DNA of 64,000 bases from Gorsachius magnificus (lineage: Eukaryota; Chordata; Aves; Pelecaniformes; Ardeidae). The stretch is taken from contig CM067081.1 in assembly GCA_034008185.1 (NCBI GenBank), positions 188,067,510-188,131,509 on the forward strand, in the 5' to 3' direction. Position 1 is the first letter of the stretch. Each line of letters starts with the position of its first letter. The notes below the pieces were generated by a model. That model worked only from the letters and a program-made list of their open reading frames with translations, ran no database searches and had not been told where the DNA came from. The translations under genes were made by a program, and so were the position numbers. Of the stretch, positions 13,101 to 26,400 are shown piece by piece.

Positions 13101-16100
13101 TTAGCCCTCCAATAAGTGTTCCAGCATTCAAAGGGAAAAAAGCTGCAGCTCTTGGCTTTCCCCCTCTGTATTTTTGTTTGAAGTCTGTATCTTACTGTTG
13201 TCCATTAAAAATTCACATCACTTGCAATCGCGATCTCAGAAATGTCATTAGTCACTCTGTAAGAACTGGTCAGGTACATCTTGCATGTATGCCAGGAAGC
13301 ACACGCATCCATCTGAGCACCTTCCCAGTGAAGACCTGGCATGAGCTTTCCCTTCCAAGTCTTAGTCTTTCTCTCCAGATACCAAACTGGGTGACCTACC
13401 TATGCGAAAGAAATGAATGAGTTGCCTTTGCCTACAGAGTTGAGCAAGTCCCAACCAAGCATACCGCTGCAGCAACTGCAGCTGAACGGAGAGGGGCTGC
13501 GGCTGTAATATGTTATAGGCAGAATTATTTGGGGCAGTAAGGCTATACATCGGTGCTGACAGCATTTGGAGCATTAAGTGTTCCAGAGACAGGACTGTGG
13601 CACCGATAAGAGGTTCACACTCCAAAAGCCTGTCAGTCCTGGTAGGTCAAGAGAAACAAGCATTTTGGAGTATGCATCCAGGGACTGCCTTAGCATGGCC
13701 AGTCTTCCAGCTTTGGATTCTTTTCTTGGTTCTGAGACCTTTTATGATGGTGAAAAAGTTGACCGTGCAATTCAAGGCAACCAGCATGAGCCTGGGATTC
13801 TCCTCTGTGTCTGAAAAGAGTTGTATTCTAAGGAACGGCAACAAGAAAAAAAGAAAATCCAAAGGATTTTGTCTGCGAAGATAGCAGAAGCACCATGTCA
13901 AAAGAGTAAAGGAAAACACCCATATGAATCAAGGATTCATGTGATTCCCTCATTTCTGACTTCTTTACAGCATTTAATGGTGTAAACAGAGTATGCCTGG
14001 CCATGCCTCCAATTGTTCATAAAATGGTTTACATGTCTTTAAAATAAACTCTGGCATACAAATACTTACTAAGCCACAATACTGACTCAGTTGCATACCT
14101 ATGTCCCTCAGCTGGGCTGAAGTTCTTCCTCAGACCTTTTCTTGGGGCCTTTGTCAGCATTAAGCTGCCTGTGCTTGGAGGCAGCTCTGCCGTGGTGCAG
14201 CCAAAAAGCTTTGGATCAGGCTGCTGGGTGAGAAAGAGCTGTAAGAAGCGAGAGCTTCTGACTTCTGCTCAGGAGCTGCGCTTACACTGAAGCACTCTCC
14301 CATAGTCCTTGCCCGCGTTGTGTTACAGATAGCCCCATGGCGCTGGTCCAGACCCTGACCCACTTGGTCTGATCTCGGATCCTTCCTGTCACCACAGGCT
14401 TGTCCGACGATGACTGCACCGGTGGCTGGCTGGCCCTGGTTATTGCCACCGAACCTGGCGCTGACCCTGGCTCGCTGGCTTGACCTCAGAGCTCCTTATC
14501 ACTACGGTCGCTTGCATTGTCATTGCCAACCAGTACTCTTAGCTGAAACTCATAACCACCATCAGACCTGCTTTGCTCTTCTTGTTTGGGTGCTGCAGGG
14601 TTGCTCCTGCTTGGTAGTGAAGCCACTGCCATGCCACCTTGCTGTCACTCTCCGCTCCCAGCTTGCCTTGCAGCTTCCTAAAACGCATTTCTGCAAAGGA
14701 TGTCACCTCTCACCTACCGCTGGCGTCGTTAGTGCCAGGGGAACAGTGACACTCCCGGTATCAGTAGCTCCAGCACAAGCCAGACAATAGGTATACAGAT
14801 CGCCGACACCACCTGACTCTCCTTTTAGCCAAAGATTTCTACTTTCTAGCAGTCCTGAGCCAGCCTACTGGCGCCATGTGTTCCTGCCAATAGGCTAAAT
14901 CAGGATAGCGGGCAAGAAGTCAGCAATCGAGACAAAGAGCCTGTTCTGTCACAGACAGACGGCAGAACCAAGCAGTGATATGCAACACCTCTTGTGCGAT
15001 CTCAGCGAACTGATGGCCAGATAACCAGGGAACCTCACTAACCTGGAGACAGCGCACTGCAGAAGCCCAAGTAAAATTCAAAGTGGTCACATAGCCAAAG
15101 TAGTCACGGGTTCTCTGTTTTTGTCACCTTTTGTAATTCATTTCGGTTGTCCGAGTCTGGCAAGACTTCTGTGTACCTTAGCAGTTGCTTTTCCCACCTC
15201 AGCTGCAACGTTCTCTCCTCTGCCCCTCCAGGGCTTTACCTCCATTTGCCCTGGTGAGACCACCTTCAAACTACCTTCATTCTTCCAATTCCACCATGAG
15301 GTACTACTGCTGTCGCGCCTGCCTGCTACAGGACACTTGGGCTACCATGTGCACACGTATAGCTCTGCACATCGTCACACCTGCACGGAGTTCTGCGTTA
15401 GAGCTAATCCTTGCCGGCAGCCTCAGGCAGCACTGCTCCGAGACGGGGCTATCAGCACGAAGGCGCCCATTTCAGTTAAAGTCTAGGCCAGTCCACACCT
15501 CCGAGATTAATTTAAATATTAAGAGGGCCAACACACAGGAAGTTGTTAGGACATGGCTGACCTCACTACAACGGTATTGCCATCTTCCATCTAAAATACT
15601 CCCACCGCACAAGCTTGCGTGGCTGCTATTTGGTGTCGTAGCTTATCCAGCACTGCTGCCTTGTTCTAATATTGACTCTTGGGTACCCAAGGGCACAGTT
15701 ATGCCTTCTGTATTTAATTACAACTCCTCCACCTACCTACCTGGAAGGCTGTCCACTGCTCCAACATTCCTTCCTGAAGGAGAAAAACTGGTGCCTCTGA
15801 GACGCTCTTGTGTTGTCCCGCACACATTCAATACGCACCGACTTTTGTCTCTATTCTGCTCTTCTTAAATAGGATGCTGAAAGAACTGGCTAGAACTTTT
15901 CAGAAATTGGACTCTCCCATGCCCAAGGAATTGTTCACCAGGAGGCTCACGCTGCACAGCACTGCAAAACATCGGGCTCTAGCAGTGCCCACAGGTATCA
16001 CAACTGACAGCTACCACTTTCTAGAAACAGACACTACATTTGCTAGAAATAGACACTACTAGCATTTCCTTACTCAGCACGCACAAATGGGCTGCTAAAC

Positions 16101-16539
16101 TCCATTTCCTTTATTTTTCATGTAGCATTTATGTAGAATTGTTATGAAAGTTTACCTTTCTGGAAGTCAAGCATAAACATATTTTGTATGCAAAGGAATT
16201 CAAATCACTGTTATGTAACTTCTCAGCATGTTCTGCAAAATTGTCTTCCCTCCCTCAAATACTGCAGCACTGCTACGGCCCATCAGTGAGATTTCACAAA
16301 CACATTTCAGAAATATTACAATCCAATCTCTTTTCGGTGCATAGGAACGCTATCCTATTTTTCTTTATTTGAAGGTCAGCAGAAAACAGAAAAAAAGCCC
16401 CAATTTAGGATTAAAAATAGAACCATATAGACTTACAGTACAAGTCCCTAACTTGGAAGATGTGACCAAAACGTGGCAACAAAAACCCCGCATTTTTGTG
16501 CGTGGAAGAAAACCTGACGTGAAGAAGTAAGCCGTCTAC
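10173..16539. other. Intergenic region upstream of IFRD1 CpG island
   Basis: No gene is recognised. The part from about 14,160 to 15,900 differs from its surroundings: it is C/T-rich on the + strand and carries overlapping open frames on that strand (14410-14790, 15121-15486 and a 227-codon frame at 15185-15868). The implied proteins are rich in Leu, Ser, Pro and Cys, show no known domain and overlap in different frames, so I do not call a gene. It may be decayed repeat DNA. The rest is AT-rich ordinary sequence. Confidence 0.5.
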
Positions 16540-16974
16540 CCCGTACCTACCCCGTTTCTAAACGGCAGGCACAGACAGCCGAACCCTTCCGGCGTTTCCC
16601 TCGATCCGGACGCAGGAACCGGCGCCCGCGCCGCCCCGGCAGGCCGGCAATCCTTCACATGACAAAGCCCAGCGGACATTTCCCCCTGCCCGCCACGAAC
16701 ACGGCGTACGGCCCCACCACCGCACGCCGCGACCCCCGCGGCCCGCCCCCGCTTCCACCCGCGGCGGCCGCTGCATAGACGGGGCGCTCCGCCGCCGCCC
16801 CGCCGTGTTTTTAGGCGCCCTGAGGAGGCCCCGCCGGCGGGGGCGGGGCGGGAGCGGGTCGGGTCAGGCCAGGCCGCCCCCCGCGCCTTCCCCCCCCCCC
16901 GGCCCCCGCCTGTGGGCTGGCGGCCAAGCCCGCCGCTCCCAGCGTGCACCGCGGCGTGGCGCGCGAAGCACCGA

Positions 16975-17020
16975 TGACGTCCCCGCGCCGCCGCTGGGAG
17001 GCAGCGCGGCCGCGTCGTCA
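16975..17020 (+). promoter_or_regulatory. IFRD1: CRE-like sites upstream of IFRD1
   Basis: TGACGTCC at 16975-16982 differs from the palindromic cAMP-response element at one position. A second half site, CGTCA (reverse of TGACG), lies at 17016-17020. Both are about 80-130 bp upstream of the TATA box. IFRD1 (TIS7/PC4) is known as an immediate-early-type gene induced by mitogens, NGF and stress, which fits CREB/ATF control. Occupancy is inferred. Confidence 0.5.
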
Positions 17021-17048
17021 CCCGGGCTCGCTGCCGCAACGCCCGGCC

Positions 17049-17053
17049 ATTGG
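17049..17053 (-). promoter_or_regulatory. IFRD1: Inverted CCAAT box
   Basis: ATTGG (CCAAT on the minus strand) lies 49 bp before the TATA box, a usual spacing for an NF-Y site in a CpG-island promoter. Confidence 0.6.
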
Positions 17054-17101
17054 TCGCGGCAGCGGCGCGTCGCGAGGCCCCGCCCCCGCAGGCCGGCGGG
17101 G

Positions 17102-17108
17102 TATAAAA
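17102..17108 (+). promoter_or_regulatory. IFRD1: TATA box of IFRD1
   Basis: TATAAAA sits in otherwise extremely GC-rich DNA, so it is unlikely to be chance. It predicts transcription start about 25-32 bp downstream, near 17,130-17,137, where a pyrimidine-rich GCCTTTAGCC occurs. That gives a 5' UTR of about 275 nt before the start codon at 17408. Confidence 0.8.
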
Positions 17109-17162
17109 GCGGCGCCGGCGCCCCCTCCGCGCCTTTAGCCCCGGGTGTCTGAGAGGAGAAAG

Positions 17163-17321
17163 ATGCATCGACTCCGCTCGCGGGCCTCCACGGGGATTTC
17201 TGCCTTCGCCGCCGGTTCGTCCTCCGCCTGCGTTCGCCAATCACCTCCGCTGCCCCGGCCCGGGAAGTCGGCCTCGCAGAGGCGTTGGAGTAAAAAGCGA
17301 TCCTGCTCTTCCATCGGCTGA
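17163..17321 (+). promoter_or_regulatory. IFRD1: Upstream ORF (52 codons) in IFRD1 5' UTR
   Basis: The first ATG after the predicted transcription start opens a frame of 52 codons ending in TGA. It closes 86 nt before the IFRD1 start codon and is in a different frame from it. Its ATG has A at -3, so initiation is plausible. The peptide is Ser/Arg-rich and basic, with no recognisable domain. Human IFRD1 mRNA is reported to carry a uORF that lowers translation and links mRNA decay to stress, so this is probably the avian counterpart. The regulatory role is inferred from that knowledge; the frame itself is directly visible. Confidence 0.7.
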
Positions 17322-17407
17322 TTGTCGCTGATTCCCGGGCGGGGGGGAGCCGAGAGACCGAGACCCGGAGAGGGGCCGCGGGAGCCGAGCCCAGCGCCGC
17401 CGCGACC

Positions 17408-20400
17408 ATGCCCAAGCCTAAGAAGCGGGGGAGCAACCACCAGCGCGGAAACGGTGGGCGCGGCGGGGGGGGGGCGGCGGCTCGGAGCGGGCGGGACGGA
17501 CCCGGAGCTGGAGCCGGGCACGGGCCGGGCGGCGCCGCCGGGCTGTCAGGAGCCGGCCCCGAAACCGCCACCTCACGCCGTTTGCGCGCATGCGCCCGGC
17601 GGCGCGGGCGGCGGCCGTGCCTGGCGCCGCCGGCGGCGAGCGGCGCCCCGAGGGCAGTGGCTGGCCCCGGCCCCGCCAGGGCCTCCTGGCCGCCGCGGTG
17701 GCGGGTGCCGCTCGGCTGGCCCGAGGGCAGCGCGGGGAGCTGGGCTGCGGCTGGGGAGGCCGGGCCCGCGAGCTGCCGCGGGCCGGGGCAGCCTCCGAGG
17801 CGCCGGGGCGCGTCCCCGGCACGCACAGCCCCCGGCGGCCGCGCCGCCGCCAGCGTGGGCCCTGGCGGGGCGGGGGCGGCTGCTGCTGCTGTCACTCCGG
17901 GGCCTGTGGCTGTATGTCAGCGCATCGTGCTCCGAAGGGCTGCAGTATCTTCGGAAGAACCTTCTTAGCCTGAGAGAGGATATTAGAAAATAAAGAGTCT
18001 GTATCCAAATCCGGAACGTGGTGGCGGAGGTGCTGGTGCCCGGTGGAATGCAGATTCTGTGGGGTGGTGAGAAATTTCCCTTCAGGCTACCGTAGCTGCG
18101 AGCAAGCTGTCTCTCTAGTATCAAATGTTCAGGAAGTGACCGATTCACTCGGTCCTTCTGCAGCTGCTTTTATTTTACTTTGTGAAGGGCTGGCAGCCAT
18201 TCTTGCCACTTCGCCCATTGAACTTCCCTGCTTGACATTCCTGGAAGCAAGACGGTGGCTGTGCCAGAGCTCTGAGCCTCCAAGTTTCTTGGTCTGTGTA
18301 TTGGCTAATGTTTGTCCTTTGTAACTATAGGAAACATCAAGGGTTCTGGTCAGTGACAGAAGTAGGTGGTTTGTGGCGAAGAGCTGCAAAACTTCAGAAG
18401 TGTGAATTTAACTTTATTGGAAAGCGCTTGGATGGTAATTAACTCGGGGTTGATTTGGCCTAGATAAAAATTATTTTTGTGGGTCTTGGCAAGCACTGTG
18501 CACTACCTTCTTAAATAATTTTGAACCATTTGTACTACAGAAAAATAGGTGGAAGAGCAGAACTGAGTTCTGTAAATGAAATTTGTGAGCTCTTGGAGAA
18601 AGAACAGTAAAACTTTTCGTTAATCAACTTCAGTAGGTGCAAGTTAAGGGCTAGGGTAGGGCAGCGGTAGAAGTTACAGTATGATCAGGTCAAACTCCTC
18701 CAACTTTTAATGCTCTAACAGTAAGATACAGGTATGAAAAGTTGTAGAGATGAGCACTGGTGAAAATAATACTGCTTTCTTAAAAATGACTGAAGCTACT
18801 GAACCGAGGCCTTCTCAGTCCTGAGAAGGAAAGCTTTTTTCCCCCATTTAAGTATTTGATGTTCTGGCACTTATTTGTAACTCAGTATTAAAATAGGGTT
18901 GGACATTGCTGATGCTGCACATACTACACTTAATCCCGTAAATCCTGCATTGAACTGGGCAATGTATGTTTGCCTAAATGTATAACTTATCCTGGCTTGA
19001 AGTCACTCAGAATTGAAAAATAAAGATTTTTTTTTTTTAATTTTTTTTTAGGTAGCTAGTCCTAACAGTTAAATTAGTATAAAGCTATTTTTAAAGCACA
19101 GTCACAGGAAATTGCATTAACTTGAAGTTGATTGTAGAAAGATCCTAAATCTAGAGTTCAGAATTCTACCAATACTTTGAAAACTAGGTAGGCTCTTCCC
19201 CACCATTCACAAGCGATCTTCCAGAACAGAGCCAACTAAGTCTTCAGAACGTGTGGGAGTGAAGGACCAAGCAGAGGAAAGAAACGTGCTAATCGGGGAG
19301 ACTGAATCTTTTGGGAGGGTTAAATTCTACTTTTGGTGTTCAGATCTTCCTTTTGCATATGAAAAATGACCAAAACTATTGCATTTTTCTTTCCTTAAGG
19401 TGGTCAGCCCAGAAATGTGCAGCCTTTTAGTGATGAAGATGCTTCAATTGAAACTATGAGCCACTGCAGTGGCTTCAGTGATCCTGCTAGCTTCACTGAG
19501 GATGGTATGTTCTTTCATTTGTATTCTATATCTATTTTAAAAACAGAAAACATGAGTTGACTTAAGGGTTTAAGTACTAGACTGTAAGTAGCAAAGCAAT
19601 GACGTTCTGTTAAACACTATGATTGTTAATCTAGTGGCTATTGTTTTGTTTGGTAAGAGGTTTCACGAGCCTCTCATTAAACTATTAGACATCTTTCTAT
19701 TAGAATTATACAAGGCTAACTTTTGGAGGAGATAAGAATTTTAAGGTGCATTGTAAGACATTGATTTTCATAACACATAATTGAGGTGGTAAGAACTGCA
19801 GAAGAGCTTGGGATGGAAAGGGTCACATTTGCCTCTTTTGAACTAGATTTATGCTTTGTCTCCACTACCATTTGTGCAACCTGGTCTGCTCTAAGGTCAT
19901 TTTGTTGGGAGGAGGGGACCTGAAAGCCTGCTGCAGGATTGGGGATAAGGCAGGGAGCCTTCCCTGTGAACACTTGCTACTCTTAACAGAGGTGCTGTTG
20001 CAGAGGCATCTGAAGTGATGCCAGACAGGACAGGCTGCTCAGACAGTACTCACTGCATCAACAGGGAACGCCCCGCTGTACTCCAGGGGTAGATGTAGTG
20101 GACTGGATGAAAATGTCTTGACAGGATTGGCTGGCGGGCGTCAGTTGTAGCAAATTTATGTAAGACCTGATTAGCTCCCTCATTCATTCTTGGCACATGT
20201 AAGAAGCAGGTATAGAAACAGCGGAGATGTATCAATAGATCCATTTTCGTAGAAGTCTTTTAAGGGGCAGTTTGATGTAGTAGGCTTAACACCATTTTGT
20301 TGCTGTAGTACTGAACAATTCTGTAGCTATTGTCCATGATAAATTGCTTTCTTATTAGTATTAAAAACATTAACTGTTGGATACTACTGTGTCTGCTAAT

Positions 20401-23400
20401 AAAATGTGTCAGTAGGACTAAATTATTTCCTCTGGACTAGGGCCTGAAGTTGATGAAGAAGCCACTCAAGAAGACTTAGAATACAAATTGAAGGGATTTA
20501 TTGATCTTACGTTGGATAAGAGGTAAAGTATGCTTGAAGAATCTCATTCATATGTTGTTTTCTGGCTTCCTCTGATATAATAAGGGAAACATGCATCAAA
20601 CTTTTTTATATGCTTACTGAAATGACAATTATTTCATGCTGGGGAGGACTTGGTTTTCTTCGGGATCTGAAAAGACCAAGCTTTTGAATAAGTGAGAGTC
20701 AGACTTTCCTTTCCCAATAGCTCGAAGTAGAGTGACTTTATTTCTAGTTCGGTGTTCTGTTGTGGCCTTTAATCTCCACCCTACGTTCCTCTGTCCTTAA
20801 GGAAGGAGGCAATTCATAGCATTTCACACTTCATGGTTTTGCTGTGGGTTACTCTTCTGTTGGACGCAGACAAATATGAACTACCATAAAAATAAAGGCT
20901 GAGCTTTAATTGATGTATGCTGATTTCAGGAGGTCTTCCTTTTCTCTTCTAACAGTGCAAAGACAAGACAAGCAGCTCTTGAAAGTCTGAAAAGTGCTTT
21001 TTCTTCTAAAATACTATATGAATTTGTCATGGAAAGGAGAATGACACTAACTGATAGCATTGAACGCTGCATAAAGAAAGGTAATTAACATACTTGCTAC
21101 TAGAAAGCAATAATCCCCATGAAATTGCTTATTGTCTAAAAGGGATTATGACTTCTCTAGTACTTTACAGAGTGCTTAATTCAGTTATGTTAACAACATT
21201 CTGGTTTTGAATTTAGATGTTATGTTTTAACTGACCTAGCAAATTAACTTCTGTCTGTTGGTTTCTGAATTTCCACTTGCAAGTTTTCAGACTAATTATC
21301 TTTAAAGGAAGGAAGCAATGCACATGGTGGTTACTCATGATAGCATGTTAATCTCTAGGTAAGAGCGACGAACAGTGTGCAGCTGCCGGACTGGCATGTC
21401 TTCTGTGTGTGCAGATGGGGTCAGGAATTGAAAGTGAAGAGATTTTTAAGACCCTTGGTCCGGTTCTGAAGAAGGTTGTCTGTGATGGAACAGCCAGTAT
21501 CCAAGCCAGACAGGCTGTAAGTTTAAAATATTTATTTGCCAGAAAGGGACAGAGGGCAGTTTTTGACCAGCTCACTATTGAGTAATCCAGAACTAAAGGT
21601 TACTAGTGTAAACTCATCTAATGTTGACCTATGTTCTGAATGATGCACAGCAGTTTTCACTGGCTTAAAAAGCTCCACCTAAAGGTTGAATGTCATTCTC
21701 TTCTTCAACCTAGGAACTTCCTTAAAGAGCTCTTACATCTAGTACTTAGTCAAGTGTCTTAACTCATTATGTTGCAGTCTCCTTACTGCAGTTCTGAGGG
21801 CTGGTGTTGAAATCCTATAGAAAAAAAATGAAAGGTTTCCCACTGATTGATGTATCCTTCCTGTATTTTTATAATTTTAACTTCTTTAACAGCAGAGGAA
21901 TGTTACTTACACAAATATATTTATCTATGATAAAAGTTACATATAGCAGATCTAGAACTACATACTTGATACAGACATACTACCAAAAGTATTTTAAGTT
22001 TTTCACCCAGTCAACTCATCTGTACATCAGCAGTATTAACTGAAGACAGTCCAAAGCTCTTGTCAAGAGTGGTGGGGTTTTTTTTAAGCTTCTGTTTTGA
22101 TTAATATTCTCCAATTTGCCTTTATCATTACGTAGCTGGCTACTTCTCTTATTTTACTCAAGCTGGAAGAGGAGGTTCAACAGCAGCTGTTTCTACAAAC
22201 AAACAAAAGCTATTAAATGTTAAAGCTTGTCCTGTTTAAGTGTAGTTTTGAGTCCCATGTAGTTAGTGCCAACATCACTTTCAAATATTTTTTTTCTTAC
22301 TCTTTGCAAGAGGACACTGAGCAAAATATAGGGGATAGGGAAGAGATGTGTAGGATGTCACAATGGAAGTTGGAAAGTGCCAAGAAAGGATCTTGAAGTC
22401 CAGTGTTTTCAGGCCATTTAATTGTAATAGTGAGCAGAGAGGGGGAAATATTTCCCATAGCTGTGAATAAATATCATATGTCCATTACTGTTTATCAGCT
22501 TAATTTCTGCTGGTGAGCCCTAGTGGGTTTTAAAATAATTGGGTGAAAGGAGTGTTACATGTAGCTTTTTGGAGGGGCTTTGTAAGCTATATTAAATAAT
22601 ACAGCATGAAAAGTGAAGGCTTGTGAGTAGGTATGTTGTAGAGTCATCCTGAGAGTAAATGGAAACTGAGAGCTGTTACAAAGTAGCTGAATTAAAGTGT
22701 TGAAGACTTCTACTCTACTAAAGTCTTAATCTCAACTTTCCATTACTCTGGGTGTTGAACTTCGGAAGTCAGAGTTCGAAGGTTTTGTCAACAGTAACAT
22801 TAACGTCAATACTAACACTTCTTTCTTTTGTGTCTAGTGTGCAACCTGCTTAGGGATTTGCTGTTTCATTGTCACTGATGACATTACGGTGAGTATAAAT
22901 AATACTTTTTTTAGTAAATTAACAATATGAAAATGTGGGAATCTTAAGCCACTTCCATGATCTTTTTTCCCCCTTGGGCAGGAACTGTACTCTACTATGG
23001 AATGCCTGGAAAACATCTTCACAAAGGCCTATCAGCGAGATAGAGACACTAATGGTGTATCGAGTACCCACAATACCGTGCTTCACATCAGCGCTCTATT
23101 AGCATGGACATTGTTGTTGACCATCTGTCCAATGAATGAAGTGAAGAAGAAAATTGAAATGTGAGTATCTTTCTTGGAAAACAAAATCCGTAATGGCTCG
23201 TTTTGTATGCAAAGAAGCAGTGTCAACAAAATTCACATCATAATGAAATGTGACTTACTCCTTAGGCACTTGCATAAACTTCCAAGTCTGCTGTCTTGTG
23301 ATGATCTCAACATGAGGATAGCTGCTGGAGAAACACTAGCCCTTCTGTTTGAACTGGCACGCGAAACGGATGCTGTAAGTAGATGTCAGCAGCTAAATTG

Positions 23401-26400
23401 TCTTGCATTGGGATGATGACAAGACAAATTATTTAACCTGTGTTGCGTAGCACCCCAGATCTCAACAAGTGGCGGATAATCACTGGGTTATGTTCTTTGT
23501 AGTGAGTCTGCCCCAGTCTAAATGGGTAGAGCAATGATTCACCGCAATTTAGCTATCATTTTTACACTGATTTCCATATTGCAAAACAGGACCAATATAA
23601 CAAAACACATCAAGCAGTACTGAAGAGCAACTAGAAATGTAGTGTGCAAGCTTTAAAATCTAAATCCAACGTGACCTTTAAAAAAACAAAGCAGACAAAA
23701 AAAAACGCACCCTAGAGAGATTCCAGGATAAACCAGTATTGTTAATTTAGTGAGAACACTCATTAGATACTTATACAGACAAGCTCCAGTGATTCACAGC
23801 TTGCACAGTCCTGCTCTCACAGCTATCCTTCAGCAGAACCATGTAGACTTTTAGTATTGGCTTTTCAGTATCCTTTTTTAGGTACCTTGAGAAGAATAAC
23901 TAGTGTTGCATGATGGTGTCACAGCATTTGTGACTATTTTAGTCAGTTGGGGGGACTAGCCAGTCAATTTAAGGGGGGAGATTTTTGAAAGGATTTACGG
24001 AAATTTTGTATAGATACCGGTACTCCTACATTTGGTGAGATTTCTCAGGGCTGGCTTTTGAGTTGCAATAGGTGTGCAAGCTTCCCTGTATTACCTCATA
24101 CACAGCTGAACTTGCCTTTACATTCTTCAATACGCCATATTAATTTCTGAACTATTTTCTTGACAGCACTGAAAGAAACAGTCTCCACTTACCCATGGCA
24201 CGGTTGGGGAGGGCTGCCTGAATGGCTCCTAGCTCAATCAAGGCTGCTGTGCTTTGCCAGAACACCATCCAAAGTGAAAAGATAACTCCAGCTGAGTCAG
24301 GGTACATCGCACACTTAATGCTGCATAATCTGAAACAATATGCTGAAGCTTCTGTATAATTGCAAACAGTAGGGATTTGAGTCTCTTGGCTATGGGAGCC
24401 AACTTTGAAAGGAGGAAAAAAAAAGAGACCAGAACTTGATCCTTTATTTGATCAAATTGGCTGCAAGTAACTAAAATCTTAAAATGCATTAACGAATGAG
24501 ACTATATTCACTAAAAACTTCTGTTCCATTGAGGAAATGCCCCTTTAATCATTACAAATGGTTCCCTTTAGATCCTTAATAATCAGCACAGATTAAAAAT
24601 GCTTACTGTGTTTTGTCTTCGACCAGTTTCTTTCAAAAAGCATGCAGTAAACTCAGCCTAGTTGGCTGACATGACAAAACATTCAGATTAAAAAAAACCA
24701 CAAAAACTTGGTTTTACATAAGTTTACATACATTGTTACTAATCCAGGTAAACTACTGCTGAATTAGTAAACAGAGGGGAGAAAATATTTCCTGCTAAAC
24801 AATTATGCATTAAAGTTTACTTGGAGTGTTTTGTTAAAGCATTTTTTAAATTGCTTTCTAATTTTCCACCCCATACAAGACCCATGACTAAATATTCTGT
24901 ACTGTCAGTCTAATGGTGTCTCACGATCCACCTCCAGCAGCATGAATTCTGTGCTAATAACCTAAAGGTGTCCTCAGCTTGTTGACAGTGGCAGCCAGGT
25001 CCAGCAAATCAGTTAGTCAGTTTGAGTCCCTTGGAATTGCAGAGCAGAACAGATTGACAGGTATATACACACACTGAAGGAGCTGTACTGTTTCATGTGG
25101 CTCTGACTACCAGAATAGAGTTTGATACTGTCCTGCTTGGGTAGACTGGATGCTGTGACTTTGTGCTTAATGGCTTAAACACTGCAAATGGGACTACAGG
25201 AAAGTTAATGCCATCTCTGTCTCGTTAACATTAAATAACAAAGTAAGAGGTTGTAGAGGTCCACATGCCCAGAATTTGGAGAGATCCATTTTCCTATTTG
25301 CAGGGAAGAATGTTAAGGCCAGAAACAAAAAAAAAGCTACTTTTTTTTTTTTTTTGACTAGGATTTCTTTTATGAAGATATGGAACTTCTAACAGAGAAA
25401 CTAAGAGCTCTGGCCACTGATGGAAACAAGCACCGAGCCAAAGTAGATAAAAGAAAGCAGCGATCTGTCTTCAGAGATGTTCTACGAGCTGTTGAGGTGA
25501 TTCTTTTTGTCTTACTTTGAATGTCTGGATTGTAACTATATAGTGTGCAATTTGATAAAAATGGTTTTATTATTAAATGGAATTACTGCTTCAGTGAAAG
25601 CAACAGGAAAAAAATAAATGAGATTTCAAATTCGGATCACTTATGTGAAATATAACTGCTTTTTTAGGAATGTAGAACAAAGAAAGTAAAACTTAGTAAA
25701 ACTTAGTTTATTTTGCTCCAAAATTGATTTCCATATTGAAGAGTATATTTTTTTCTTTAAAGAAGGCAAACATTGCACTGTAAATAATAAATTATTTTTA
25801 TTTTATACCATAAGCAGATTTTTTTCACAGAAAACTTTGTAGGACATCCAAATTAGTGTCCTGAATTCTGTGAAAAGGTTTATTGTAAAAATCTGATTGA
25901 TCTGCTGTGCAAAATAAACAAAAAGCAACTTAGCAGTAAGATACAGTTCCAAATGGCACCTCTGTCAGGGGCCAAAGCAGTGTTTGTGTAGGAAGGGAGT
26001 TGTCCTAATTGTGGTGCTGTAATCTTCTGGTTTTACATATCCAGATTAAGGATATGCAAAGCAGGACTCTAAAAGTATGTGGTTTCCGACATAACTTCTG
26101 AGTAAAGACTCTGAGACAAATGTCAAACTTCGGTCACTTTCATGGATTATTTGTTACCTTACAGCTCTCAAACTAGACTTATTACTTGTCAGATAATTAC
26201 TTTTTACATTGCTGTATGGGTAAAACCAACTAAATACTAGTTGACATTCAGAACAGTTAAACATCTTGGAAGCTAAGGAGAAGGCTTTGAAGTGATTTGA
26301 AGTCGCCTTTGAGATTCTGTCTGTAGAAGAATCTGAGTCACTTACTAGCACTTGTTACATTCCATCATCACAAATGTAACTCACCACTCTTGAAAGGTGG

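Larger units (their letters stand above)
16540..17960 (+). promoter_or_regulatory. IFRD1: CpG island containing IFRD1 promoter and exon 1
   Basis: Dense CpG sequence with GC boxes (for example GGGGCGGGGCGGGAGCGGG near 16,840) covers the proximal promoter, the 5' UTR, coding exon 1 and the start of intron 1. AT-rich DNA flanks it on both sides. The large open frames on both strands inside it come from the lack of AT-rich stop codons and are not genes. A divergent minus-strand transcript from such an island is possible, but nothing in the sequence shows one. Confidence 0.9.

Noticed and set aside
16536..17895. Long minus-strand frames (234 and 343 codons) opposite the IFRD1 promoter
   Set aside because: They lie wholly inside the CpG island, are Ala/Gly/Pro/Arg-rich in every frame, and vanish at its edges. 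Low stop density in GC-rich DNA explains them.
17322..17993. Plus-strand frames of 127-223 codons across IFRD1 exon 1 and intron 1
   Set aside because: They run through the exon 1 donor into the intron or use other frames. The exon 1-exon 2 junction at 17453/19400 gives the family-conserved protein.
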